Positions 56,121 to 64,000 of a DNA stretch of 64,000 bases are shown here, piece after piece. The DNA lies in contig NZ_JAAHHT010000001.1 of assembly GCF_010672085.1 (NCBI RefSeq), positions 1-64,000 of the forward strand, in the 5' to 3' direction. Within the stretch, counting starts at the first letter, position 1; every line of letters begins with the position of its first letter. Under the pieces are notes generated by a model. It made no database searches, was not told the DNA's origin, and saw only the letters and a list, made by a program, of their open reading frames with translations. This DNA comes from Okeania sp. SIO3I5. GTDB taxonomy: Bacteria > Cyanobacteriota > Cyanobacteriia > Cyanobacteriales > Microcoleaceae. The position numbers were made by a program, and so were the translations under genes.

Positions 56121-56666
56121 ACTTTTTGCAGAAGTCAGGGAATAGGGATTTATTAATGGATAATGGATAATGGATAATGGATAATGGATAATGAATAATT
56201 ACCTCTCCTTTTTAGGGAGAGGATTGACTAAAAGGAAAAGATTTATTTATTTCCCCTTTATTGGGGAGGGTTTAAACCTGAATTATCTAATTATTTAATT
56301 GCTTAATTATTAATTATTTCGGTAAAAATTGTTTATTTCATATCTTGAATTGATTTAAGACAAGGTTTTGCAAGAGGTCTATTAATTAGACAGAATCTAA
56401 GCATTTAGCTATTAGCAGTCAGCTATCAGCAATAAAAATGAATGAAACCAGGGTTATTTTAACTTCTATTACATTTTTAACCAGATTATTATTGAAGCAC
56501 AAAAACAACGAATTTGAGTTGTGAACCTATACAATTCTATGGCAGGAAATGTAGATGTGTCTTGGAAGCTGATAGCTGTTAGCTGACTGCTGAATGCTTA
56601 TGACAGAGTTTGATATAATCTATAAGTAAATCAAAGTTTTAAGGAAGAAACCAGGAGCTAATTAGA
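56121..56666. other. gap with TTACCG-family element
   Basis: 56147-56333: ATGGATA tandem repeats, AATTACCTCTCC, AAAAGGAAAAGATTTATTTA, TTTCGGTAAAAAT. 56334-56640 contains AT-rich DNA and a TAGCTATTAGCAGTCAGC repeat. GTG start of the next gene at 56667. Confidence 0.55.
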
Positions 56667-57560
56667 GTGAAAACAACAGAAAAAACATCCTATATAAATG
56701 TTAATGGTGTTGAACATTATTATGAGTGGATAAAAACATCAAACTCTACAGAAAAATCCAAACCAGTTATGGTATTTCTGCATGGATGGGGAGGTTCTGG
56801 CAGATATTGGGAAAGCACTGCTAAAGAACTTTCCGAAGAATTTGATTGTTTAATTTACGACTTAAGAGGATTTGGTCGTACCTCTTTACCTAAATCTCAA
56901 CCTAAAGGAGAAAAAAGTATTTCTCAAACTTCAAAAAATCTTACTGATGATTATGAATTAGTAACTTATGCAGAAGATTTAAAAGTTTTGTTAGATGCTT
57001 TGAATTTAGACAAGGTTTATATTAATGCTCATTCAACGGGAGCATCTATTGCTGCTCTATTTTTGAATATGTATCCAGAGAGATTAGAAAAAGCAATTCT
57101 AACTTGTAGTGGTATTTTTGAATATGATGAAAAAAGCTTTTCTACTTTTCATAAATTTAGCCGTTATGTAGTGATGTTTCGCCCTAAATGGCTGATAAAA
57201 ATTCCTTTTATGGGTCGTATTTTTATGGCAAGATTTTTATATAAATCTCTGCCAGATCGTATATGTAATGATTTTTTAGAGGATTTTTTATTAGCAGATT
57301 TTGATGCTGCTTATGGTACAGTTTTAACTTCTGTAAGTAAGGAAGCAACAGAATGGTTACCAGAACAATTTCAAAGATTAACAGTGCCTACTTTATTAGT
57401 AGCTGGTGAATATGACAAAATTATTCCGGCAGAGATGGGTAGGCAAGCAGCAAAATTGAATGAAAATATAGAATTTATTGTGATGGAAAATACGGCTCAT
57501 TTTCCCATGCTAGAAGATCGGGAAAAATATCTAGAAAGAGTGCTGAATTTTGTGGCATAA
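56667..57560 (+). CDS. alpha/beta hydrolase
   Basis: A 297-aa alpha/beta hydrolase with an intact triad: Ser123 in AHSTGAS (GxSxG-like elbow), Asp250 in AGEYDKIIP, His278 in NTAHFPML. The oxyanion HGWGGSG (39-45) follows the first strand. Residues 80-95 are an insertion rich in Lys and Ser. Substrate unknown: these enzymes range from esterases to lactonases and epoxide hydrolases. Start codon is GTG, with AGGAG about 12 nt upstream. It stands alone between MITEs. Confidence 0.88.
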   Translation: MKTTEKTSYINVNGVEHYYEWIKTSNSTEKSKPVMVFLHGWGGSGRYWESTAKELSEEFDCLIYDLRGFGRTSLPKSQPKGEKSISQTSKNLTDDYELVTYAEDLKVLLDALNLDKVYINAHSTGASIAALFLNMYPERLEKAILTCSGIFEYDEKSFSTFHKFSRYVVMFRPKWLIKIPFMGRIFMARFLYKSLPDRICNDFLEDFLLADFDAAYGTVLTSVSKEATEWLPEQFQRLTVPTLLVAGEYDKIIPAEMGRQAAKLNENIEFIVMENTAHFPMLEDREKYLERVLNFVA

Positions 57561-57675
57561 GTTAAAAGTTAAAGGTTAAAAGTAAGATTTTATAGGCTCA
57601 AGTTCACGGAAGTTAAAAATTATTTGTTTTCTGGTACTAAAGCTTATAACAAATCAAGGTATCTTTTTCAACAAT
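57561..57675. other. gap after the hydrolase gene
   Basis: AAAAGTTAAAGGTTAAAAGT-type repeats, no gene. Confidence 0.3.
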
Positions 57676-57800
57676 TAATAATTAATAATGAATAATTAAT
57701 AATTACCTCTCCTTGAAACTGATAGGATTGACTAATTATGAAAATTTTTATTTATTATCCCCTATCCAAGGGGAAGCTTTAAACCAAAATTTTTTGGTAA
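57676..57800. mobile_element. TTACCG-family MITE at the 3' end of the PIN gene
   Basis: Reverse of the canonical copy: AATAATTACCTCTCCTTG, ATTATCCCCTATCCAAGG, CCAAAATTTTTTGGTAAA. The last PIN residues read into it, so it replaced the natural C-terminus. Confidence 0.8.
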
Positions 57801-58332
57801 ATCTCATAGCAACTTGGATAAAATGAGCATCTCCAGTTAAAACATATTGAATACCAAATTCTTTCATTACCACCATTTAAGTTAAGTCAGTAAATGAAAT
57901 TAGCGGTTTATCAACAAATCTAATCCGTAGTTCTTGTGCTTTAAAAAAGCGCTCTTCTGTAATCCAAACCAGGTTAAATTTTTCTGTCCTAAAAACCTCT
58001 ATCAGCGATACCATATACTGACGTGCAAGAGCAGGATTTCATTAATGGATAATTACCTCTGATTAAAACCGTAAGGGAATTGAATATAAGAAAATATTAT
58101 TTCTTTTTTTTCCTTTGAAAGGGAAAGCTTGTAATCTGAATAATTATTAATTATTCGGTAATCGCTTGAAAAACAACGTAAAAGTTTCATCTAAAACATA
58201 ATCTGTTGTGTGAATTTTCTGATTTTGAGAGGTAAAATACTGATATAAATTTACAGCTTTCTGATGTTTTATTTCACTTTTATCGTGCAGATTTAACCAT
58301 CCCCATGTATATACAAAAAGTTTATTTTCCAT
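57801..58332 (-). pseudogene. PIN-domain toxin broken by two MITEs and a stop
   Basis: Part 1 (58147-58332): MENKLFVYTWGWLNLHDKSE and TTDYVLDETFTLFFKRLP, matching a frequent cyanobacterial PIN family that begins with F-V-D-TWGW; the first catalytic Asp is Tyr here. A TTACCG MITE follows. Part 2 (57801-58043): LARQYMVSLIEVFRTEKFNL, VWITEERFFKAQELRIRFVD, SFTDLT-stop-MVVMKEFG, VLTGDAHFIQVAMRF. The stop is where family members have Ser or Thr. Then a second MITE replaces the end. The toxin is dead several times over. Confidence 0.82.
58044..58162. mobile_element. TTACCG-family MITE inside the PIN gene
   Basis: Minus strand: TTACCGAATAATTAATAATT, then ACAAGCTTTCCCTTTCAAAG, and GAGGTAATTATCCATTAATG. 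The duplicated target cannot be fixed because the gene junctions diverged. Confidence 0.78.
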
Positions 58333-58561
58333 AAAGTTATGAATCGATATTTTGAGCTAGAGAACCGCATTATACCGCACCAATAAAGTTAGGGAGAGGA
58401 TCGCTTGTTTCAAAGTTTCTACTTTCTCCTCACTTTTGGAAAAAAGCTGTTCTTGGGAGTAAAGAAAAAAATTCACAAATTGTAAAACTTCTGGAATTTT
58501 ATGCTGGGGTAACATCTCAATTCTTCTTTGTAATTCTTCTTTTACATTTTCAATTGATCAT
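58322..58561 (-). pseudogene. antitoxin partner of the PIN toxin, frameshifted
   Basis: One frame reads IENVKEELQRRIEMLPQHKI, PEVLQFVNFFLYSQEQLF and SKSEEKVETLKQAI, matching DUF2281/VapB-like antitoxins. Near 58400 the frame changes to PLPNFIGAV-stop-CGSLAQNIDS-stop-LYGK, where the family has GAVSHGSLAQNIDDELYG. Two nonsense codons and a shift, and the ATG at 58561 is out of frame. It overlaps the toxin start by 11 nt. Confidence 0.75.
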
Positions 58562-58808
58562 TAATTTTACCTCTATTTGTTCCTCTATTAAATTTGCATA
58601 GATGTTTCTAGAAAAGAAGTTTTTTTCTTTGAGTAAAGTTTGTTGGGGAGTTAACCAACTTCAATAAGGAAGGAAAACTATTCAAACTAATAATAAATCA
58701 AAACCGACAAAACTACTAACAATAAATGCAGAAAAATTAACACCTGCAACTCTTGCCTATTCCCTATTCCCTATTCTCTATTCCCTATTCCCTATTCCCT
58801 TCTCTTTC
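58562..58808. other. gap with TTCCCTA tandem repeats
   Basis: TATTCCC tandem repeats at 58756-58798 close to the 3' end of the next gene. Otherwise nothing recognised. Confidence 0.4.
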
Positions 58809-59405
58809 CTAACTAACAAAACTAATCAAAATTCCTAAAAGTTTCGGTAAATTCTTGAGTGAATATTCCTCTAAATCTAATACCGCATTTTTGCCTTCTA
58901 ACTCTAAAAATTGCCAAGCAGTTCCAGTAGTAATAACGCCATAAATTTGAGAAATTTGATTACCTCGATCTTGGTTAAAAATTTGAGCAGCAACCATTTC
59001 TGCCAGACATTGGCCGAAACCGGATTTTATATTATCATTTTTCGCTTCTACTAAGACAACTACTGGTGCTTGAATGATGCTTTGTAGACTAGAAAAACTA
59101 ATAATAAAATCGCAATAACCGCTTAATTCTAAATCACTATTTACATTAAATTCTATACCAGAAAATAAACTTATTTCTTTGTTTAAATATTTTCTAACTG
59201 CTACTAAAATTGGCGATACTATTAATTCAGAACGAGCTTTTTCCGTAGCGATCGCGACTGCTAAGGGTACATTATCTTCTAAGGTTTCTTCTAATAGTTT
59301 ACTAGGAGTTACTTCTGGTAAATTGTTGAATTTACCTAAGCTCTCAACTAAGGTTAAATTGAACTTAGTTAAAACTTCTTCTAAGGTGAATTTACTGTAC
59401 GGCAT
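58809..59405 (-). CDS. PD-(D/E)XK nuclease-like conserved protein
   Basis: A 198-aa protein. A central strand pair reads GYCDFIISFSS with Asp and then VVVLVEAKNDNIKSGFGQCL, giving the D-x(n)-E-x-K plus Gln layout of PD-(D/E)XK nucleases. The C-terminal part (IYGVITTGTAWQFLELEGKN) is typical of this cyanobacterial family. Role unknown; possibly a defence or repair nuclease. A 22-residue fragment of a paralogue lies at 49371-49431. Repeat sequences bracket the gene. Confidence 0.75.
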   Translation of the reverse strand: MPYSKFTLEEVLTKFNLTLVESLGKFNNLPEVTPSKLLEETLEDNVPLAVAIATEKARSELIVSPILVAVRKYLNKEISLFSGIEFNVNSDLELSGYCDFIISFSSLQSIIQAPVVVLVEAKNDNIKSGFGQCLAEMVAAQIFNQDRGNQISQIYGVITTGTAWQFLELEGKNAVLDLEEYSLKNLPKLLGILISFVS

Positions 59406-60766
59406 TGTTTTTTCCTAAGTTCTTGAATGCTATTTCTTGTGATTATATCATCCTATTTCAAAAATAGGATTCCTATAGCAGTGTTTGATAATAATCACTT
59501 CTATATCTATCCTTATATAATATCAAATCCGCTCTTCATGGAAGTGTTATAAGAAACCGGGTTTGTGGGAGGTTAATGGTAGGGACGTTTAGCTAAAGCA
59601 CAACTTTCCATTTGTCATGCTCCGCAAACGTTAACGCTCAGCGACATGGAATAGGAGCATTCCGGAACGGAAAACGCATTAATGCTCAAGCAACGTCCGT
59701 ACAAGAGCATTTGAGACTTTCCCCGGTTTCTCTGCTTTTTTATACCGATACTACCGGATTTGATATAAAACTCAAATATTATATAGCGTTTCTCAGCAAT
59801 CGTGAGGTACACCTATCTTTATTTGTTCCTATTTCCTATTCCCTGTTTCCTATTCCCTATTCCCTATTCCCTGTTCCCAGTTAAGTGTTCCCTGTTCCCT
59901 AAAACCAAGGAATTTTGTACCTCACGCTTCTTGGGAGTTGCTATATGATCTTTTCAGTTTAATAATTCAATAGTCAAAATTATTTTTATATATACTACTA
60001 AAGTATAAAAGTATATTTTTTTCCTGTTGCCTGTTCTATGCTTAGAAATGTTAAATATACCTCTGGCAAAAGTTTTAATTAAATCAATTAAAGATATGAA
60101 CCCAACAATTTAATTTTCCTATTCCCTTTCCCTGACTTCTGCCACGAAGTCTAATGAATTTTGCACAGGTACTTAGGAGCAAAATAATAGCAATCATATT
60201 TCAGTTGTGAGATTTTAGTAGTAATTTCCTGCTCCATGGGGAGCAAACGCGAATCGCCCCTACAGGAGTTCAGAATATGAAAGGATTTTAATTTATCTTG
60301 GTCGTTCTTAAATTCTATCAAAATCATTCCTGATTGCTATAGATGAAAAATTGATTAAAACAAATAATAATCACATATACTATTCTTTTTGCCACTGTAT
60401 TAAAACCTGATTCGCGATATTATTTCACAACTAACTATAACAACTTTAACTCAATTACATCAGGATAAATAATTACCCTAGATTTTAAATTTTATTTCCT
60501 GTAAATCTCTAAAAATAATTTCATATAGCAGGGAACAGGGAACACTTAACAGGGAACAGTTGGAAAAACATTTCCTAGTCTGAGATTCATCATCAGTAAT
60601 TGTCAAGAGCCAATTTTTTCTTAGGTATATAATCCGGAAATATGCACTCTAGAATGGGAGAATAGAATATTAACTGACTAACAATGGAAATGTTAAAAAT
60701 CTAAAAATTATCAATTGACAATAGTAGCTATTACGAGCCAAATCAACTAAAATATATATAAAATTC
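59406..60766. other. 1.36-kb gap with REP units and tandem repeats
   Basis: 59580-59702 is a REP-like unit (GCTCCGCAAACGTTAACGCT, GCATTAATGCTCAAGCAACG). 59826-59900 has TATTCCC/GTTCCC repeats. 60236-60265 has a GCAAACGCGAATCGCCCC arm. 60533-60560 has GGGAACA repeats. No gene or RNA that I can support. Confidence 0.5.
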
Positions 60767-61363
60767 ATGCAGCCAAATTTTCCTATTTACAGCGTTTTAG
60801 AGAAAAAATTGCCATATTATCAAAACTTTGTTTCTTGGTTAGAAGATAAAATTTTTACACCCTGTCTAACTATACCGATTGATGAAACTTTGCCATTTTT
60901 ACTAGAGGTATTAAAATTAACTTTTAACAGTCAAGGCGATCCTCAAACTGTTTATCCTCTAATTGTCGAAAACCTTGATTTATTAGAACCCCATTTTATA
61001 TACATTTTACGGAAGTGGGCGAGGCAAACTTTTCCCAATATCTCTCAAAATAGAGCAACTATTATTGCTAGTACATTAGTAAATTTGGGTGGGATTATTT
61101 GGGCACTACCTGATGGAGATTCTGATGTTAATTTAGAAATTGCTTTAGCTTGTTGCGAGTTGGCTTTGGAAGTATATAATTTAGATAAATTTCCTCAACA
61201 ATGGGCAATAGTTCATAACAATTTAACTCTAATTTATCACAATCGCTGCTATGGAGTTTCTACACATAATTTGATTAAATCTTTTGAACATTATCAACAA
61301 GCTAATCTTGTATTTTCAGACCAAAGTTTTCCTAAAAAATGGACTGATATTATGTCCGCTTGA
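60767..61363 (+). pseudogene. 5' part of a CHAT-TPR family gene, truncated by a MITE
   Basis: A 198-aa frame. Residues ~40-90 match the linker before the TPR array in the protein at 476-5269 (PQTVYPLIVENLDLLEPHFI against the GNAKTVYSLLEGNLDKLDDGF region). From residue ~120 it has one NNLxLIYxNRxxG TPR unit (WAIVHNNLTLIYHNRCYG). It stops at KKWTDIMSA where a TAGACATCTCC MITE begins, so further TPRs and any CHAT domain are lost. It may still be translated as a small TPR protein. Confidence 0.7.
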
Positions 61364-61492
61364 ATAGACATCTCCAGAAAAGAGGGAACAGGGAACAGGG
61401 AACAGGGAACAGGGAACAGGGAACAGGGGGAGTAATTGATAATTTATGGATAATAATTGATTTTATTTTTCATTTTTGGAGAAGTCTAATAG
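61364..61492. mobile_element. TAGACATCTCC-family MITE truncating the CHAT-TPR paralogue
   Basis: Left TAGACATCTCCAGAAAAGAG, interior GGGAACA repeats, right TTTTGGAGAAGTCTAATAG. Close relative of 48291-48404. Confidence 0.8.
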
Positions 61493-61507
61493 TTATAAAT
61501 AAGGAGT

Positions 61508-61650
61508 CAAATCAATTCAAAATTCAAAATTATTAATTCTTGCATTATAACCTCTGCCTAAAGTCAGAGCCTTGAAATCAGGAAAATATTTTTAATTTTT
61601 TCGTTCTAAATTTTTGAACTTTGAATTTTTAATTTTGAATTCAAAAAATG
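61508..61650. repeat. second copy of the 21538-21756 repeat
   Basis: Shares ATTCTTGCATTATAACCTCT and TTTAATTTTTTCGTTCTAAA with the first copy; an internal block is missing. Confidence 0.75.
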
Positions 61651-62030
61651 GTCAGGAGTCAGGAGGGAAGAGAAGAGAGTTTGAATGTATAAGGAGGAGA
61701 AAGTTTTTTGGTCGCGTAAGCGGAACGGAGTTCTATCACTAATTATCCGGACATGATATTAATTGTTAATTGTTAATTGCTGAAATGCAACGTTTTTACC
61801 CAAAAAAAAGGTCTAAAACCTCCCCTTTTAAGAGGATAAAAAAGAGAACATTCCTTATGTCAAGCCTCTGGGTTTCCTAGGTCATGCTGCGCAAACAGCC
61901 AGAGGTGCTGATAACTGATAACTGAAATGACCCACTCAGCTAATCTCTTTATCAAGAAAATGTAGCCAATATTTATCAAATTTTTAATTGGTAAAGAAGG
62001 CAAAATTTCATAATATGAAAAATCCACTAT
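61651..62030. other. MITE fragments upstream of the kinase gene end
   Basis: 61655-61760 is a TATCATGTCCGG-family copy with one intact end (ATTATCCGGACATGATATTA). 61790-61870 is a degenerate TTACCG-family copy (GGTCTAAAACCTCCCCTTTT). Then CTGATAACTGATAACTGA at 61908-61925. No gene. Confidence 0.6.
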
Positions 62031-64000
62031 TTAATCTATTAAACTTGCCTGCTTCTGTGGCAAAATTGGAATTTCAAGAATAAATTCAGTGCCTTGATTT
62101 ACTTCAGAATTACATAATAGCTTACCGCCATGTTTTTGCACGATAATCTCATAACTAATCGCAAGTCCTAAACCTGTTCCTTTACCTATATCTTTAGTAG
62201 TAAAAAACAGGTTAAATATTTTCTCTTTTACCTCTGGCGGAATTCCCAAACCATTATCAGCAATTTTAATCAAAACACTATCTGGATTAGTGCTGCTAAT
62301 TTCCGTAGTAATTTTAATAGTAGGGCTAAAATATTTGTCTACTTTCAATTTTTCTTCCAAGATATCTATAGCATTACTAATCAGGTTCATAAATGCCTGA
62401 TTAATTTGAGCAGCATGACATTTCACCAAAGGCAAATTCCCATAATTTTTCACAACTTCAATCTGAGAAACTGCGTGCTTAGGTTCAAAACGATGCTGCA
62501 AAATCAACAAGGTACTATCAATTCCTTGATGTAAATCCACAGCTTTCATTTCTGCTTCATCAAGACGAGAAAACGTTCTTAATGAAAATACCAATTGACG
62601 AATACGTTCAGATCCTACTTTTATAGAATTCATCGTCTTAGGCAAATCTTGGATCATAAATTCTAAGTCAATATCTTCTATAAAATCTTGAATTTCTGGA
62701 ACCGGATTAACAGAATGTTCAGAATATAATTTGATCAAATCAAGTAAATTTTTAGTATATTCCTCCACATAATTCAAATTGCCATAAATAAAGTTAACAG
62801 GATTATTAATTTCATGGGCCATTCCTGCTACTAACTGCCCTAAACCAGCCATTTTTTCACCTTGAATCATCTGCATTTGAGTTTGTTTTAACTCCTGCAA
62901 AGCCTTAGTTAAATCTTCAGCTTGGGTACGAGTTTTTTCTAATAATTCAGCTTGTTGTAAAGCAATACCCAACTGCACTCCTACTTGTGCTAACAAATTA
63001 ATTTCTTCATCTTGCCAATAACGAGGACTAGAATTTTGATAAGCAACCAACAATCCCCAAAGTTTTTCACCTTGCAAAATTGGTACAAAAGTTTCATTTC
63101 TAGGAAGTTTACTAGCATGAGTTTGTTGACGGAGAACAGGATTAATTTCTAAGGGAGTCTCAACTATAGGATTCCATTCATCAATGATCGAATCTGCCAC
63201 AAATTCCCCACTCCAGTCTGAGTAAAAACGATAAATTGCCACTCGTTCAACTTCTAGTAACTGTAGCACCTCTTGAGTAGTAGCTTGAAAAATCTTATTA
63301 ATATCCAAAGATTGACGAATTCTATCAATGGTAATTGACAGCGCTTTTTGTCGCTCCGTTGCTTTCTCCAATTCTGCTGCTTGAGCTTGAACTTGTTTAA
63401 AATACTCAGCTTGTTGTAGTGCAACTCCCAATTGACCTCCAATTTGAGCCAACACTTCTACCTCTGCTGCTTCCCACTCACGGGGACCAGAATTTTGATA
63501 AGCTGCTAGCAAACCCCAAAGTTTTTCTCCCTGATAAATAGCTACGATCGCATACGCCCTAACTTGATAAGACTCTAATACCTCAAGGTAACAGTCACTA
63601 AAACCTCTTTCATAGATATCGTTGCAACTACGATAAACTTTTGCAGCAAAATTTTCGCCCTTAGTTTCCTGCAAATAGGTATCATTCACATAATTTGGCA
63701 AATCTCTGACGGAACATAGATTAACATTTGCAGGGACTCTGGGATTTTCCTGTTGCTCGTGTATTAACTGCTCCCAACCTTCAGCTACTGACTCAGCTAC
63801 AAACTCCCCACTCCAATCAGCATGAAAGCGAAAAATAGCAACTCTGTCTGCATCCAATAATTGTTGTACTTCTTGGGTGGTTGTTTGGAAAATTGTTTTA
63901 ATATCAAGGGATCGGCGAATTTTATCAACAATTGCAGCGAGAGTTTTTTGACGTTCTGCTGATTTTTCCATTGCTACTGCTCTGATGGCAAGTTGTGTTG
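62031..64000 (-). CDS. GAF-GAF sensor histidine kinase, 5' end outside the window
   Basis: At least 646 aa from the internal ATG at 63971, but the frame stays open to the window edge ([14 protein letters not shown]), so the real start lies further out. Two GAF domains (~20-190 and ~225-340), a coiled linker, HisKA with His386 in [12 protein letters not shown], and a HATPase_c domain with N, G1 and G2 boxes ([43 protein letters not shown]). GAF1 has Cys127 in [15 protein letters not shown], but not the Cys-His pair of phytochrome-type bilin sites. GAF2 is shortened there. So the input is probably not light via bilin. No response regulator is adjacent. Confidence 0.9.
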   Translation of the reverse strand, partial: TQLAIRAVAMEKSAERQKTLAAIVDKIRRSLDIKTIFQTTTQEVQQLLDADRVAIFRFHADWSGEFVAESVAEGWEQLIHEQQENPRVPANVNLCSVRDLPNYVNDTYLQETKGENFAAKVYRSCNDIYERGFSDCYLEVLESYQVRAYAIVAIYQGEKLWGLLAAYQNSGPREWEAAEVEVLAQIGGQLGVALQQAEYFKQVQAQAAELEKATERQKALSITIDRIRQSLDINKIFQATTQEVLQLLEVERVAIYRFYSDWSGEFVADSIIDEWNPIVETPLEINPVLRQQTHASKLPRNETFVPILQGEKLWGLLVAYQNSSPRYWQDEEINLLAQVGVQLGIALQQAELLEKTRTQAEDLTKALQELKQTQMQMIQGEKMAGLGQLVAGMAHEINNPVNFIYGNLNYVEEYTKNLLDLIKLYSEHSVNPVPEIQDFIEDIDLEFMIQDLPKTMNSIKVGSERIRQLVFSLRTFSRLDEAEMKAVDLHQGIDSTLLILQHRFEPKHAVSQIEVVKNYGNLPLVKCHAAQINQAFMNLISNAIDILEEKLKVDKYFSPTIKITTEISSTNPDSVLIKIADNGLGIPPEVKEKIFNLFFTTKDIGKGTGLGLAISYEIIVQKHGGKLLCNSEVNQGTEFILEIPILPQKQASLID

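Overview
The window reads as chromosome of a low-GC filamentous cyanobacterium, probably of the Okeania/Trichodesmium/Oscillatoria type. The evidence is frequent HIP1 octamers (GCGATCGC), cyanobacterium-restricted families (DUF1818, RpoZ with that neighbour, CHAT-TPR and WD40 signalling proteins, PEP-CTERM protein, XisI), housekeeping genes in a cyanobacterial context (cbiD next to guaA, pilA next to a GT41 glycosyltransferase), and a very low coding density. The genus is an inference from style, not a match.

Layout. 0.5-7 kb: a 1597-aa TPR-CHAT caspase-like protein, a VapB antitoxin with a broken VapC, and a possible DUF4384-like protein. 7-16 kb: a VioC/AsnO-like Fe(II)/2-oxoglutarate oxygenase, a membrane protein, a 14-repeat WD40 protein carrying the stump of a Ser/Thr kinase, an antitoxin whose MazF partner is cut off, and a GH63-like glucosidase. 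16-24 kb: DUF1622 membrane protein, ABC-2 permease, a one-TM protein and an MscS channel, separated by long repeat-filled gaps. 24-29 kb: tRNA-Pro(GGG), DUF1818, a conserved exported/membrane protein, rpoZ, SGNH hydrolase, Uma2-type nuclease. 29-33 kb: xisI pseudogene, SPINDLY-type O-GlcNAc transferase and type IV pilin pilA. 35-45 kb: ilvC, pentapeptide protein, two-domain SagB/ThcOx oxidoreductase, cbiD, guaA. 45-53 kb: an ORF-less group II intron, PEP-CTERM protein, a DnaA-box cluster, a wrecked TrkA-type gene, a xylulokinase that looks imported, and a HemH-fold chelatase with a 20-histidine tail. 53-64 kb: a 1-kb tandem array of ~75-bp units, an alpha/beta-fold protein, a TrpF-like gene split by a transposable element, a second hydrolase, a ruined PIN/antitoxin pair, a PD-(D/E)XK-like protein, a truncated CHAT-TPR paralogue, and a GAF-GAF histidine kinase running off the right edge.

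The dominant theme is small non-autonomous elements. At least eight families recur: IS200/IS605-like palindromic ends; TIR families starting TATCATGTCCGG, TTACCGAAAAAT, TAGACATCTCC, GTCTAGTAGTGGATTG, CAGGACTTACGCA, CTAGCGTGTCAAG; and GTAG...CTAC palindromes. Several have visibly broken genes. In two cases the pre-insertion reading frame can be reconstructed: trpF-like with a 5-bp GTTCA duplication, and the TrkA-like gene with a TA-type duplication. Four toxin-antitoxin or XisI-type loci are decayed. Functional cooperation between genes is clear only for pilA with the glycosyltransferase and for the rpoZ/DUF1818 group. The others look like independent units.
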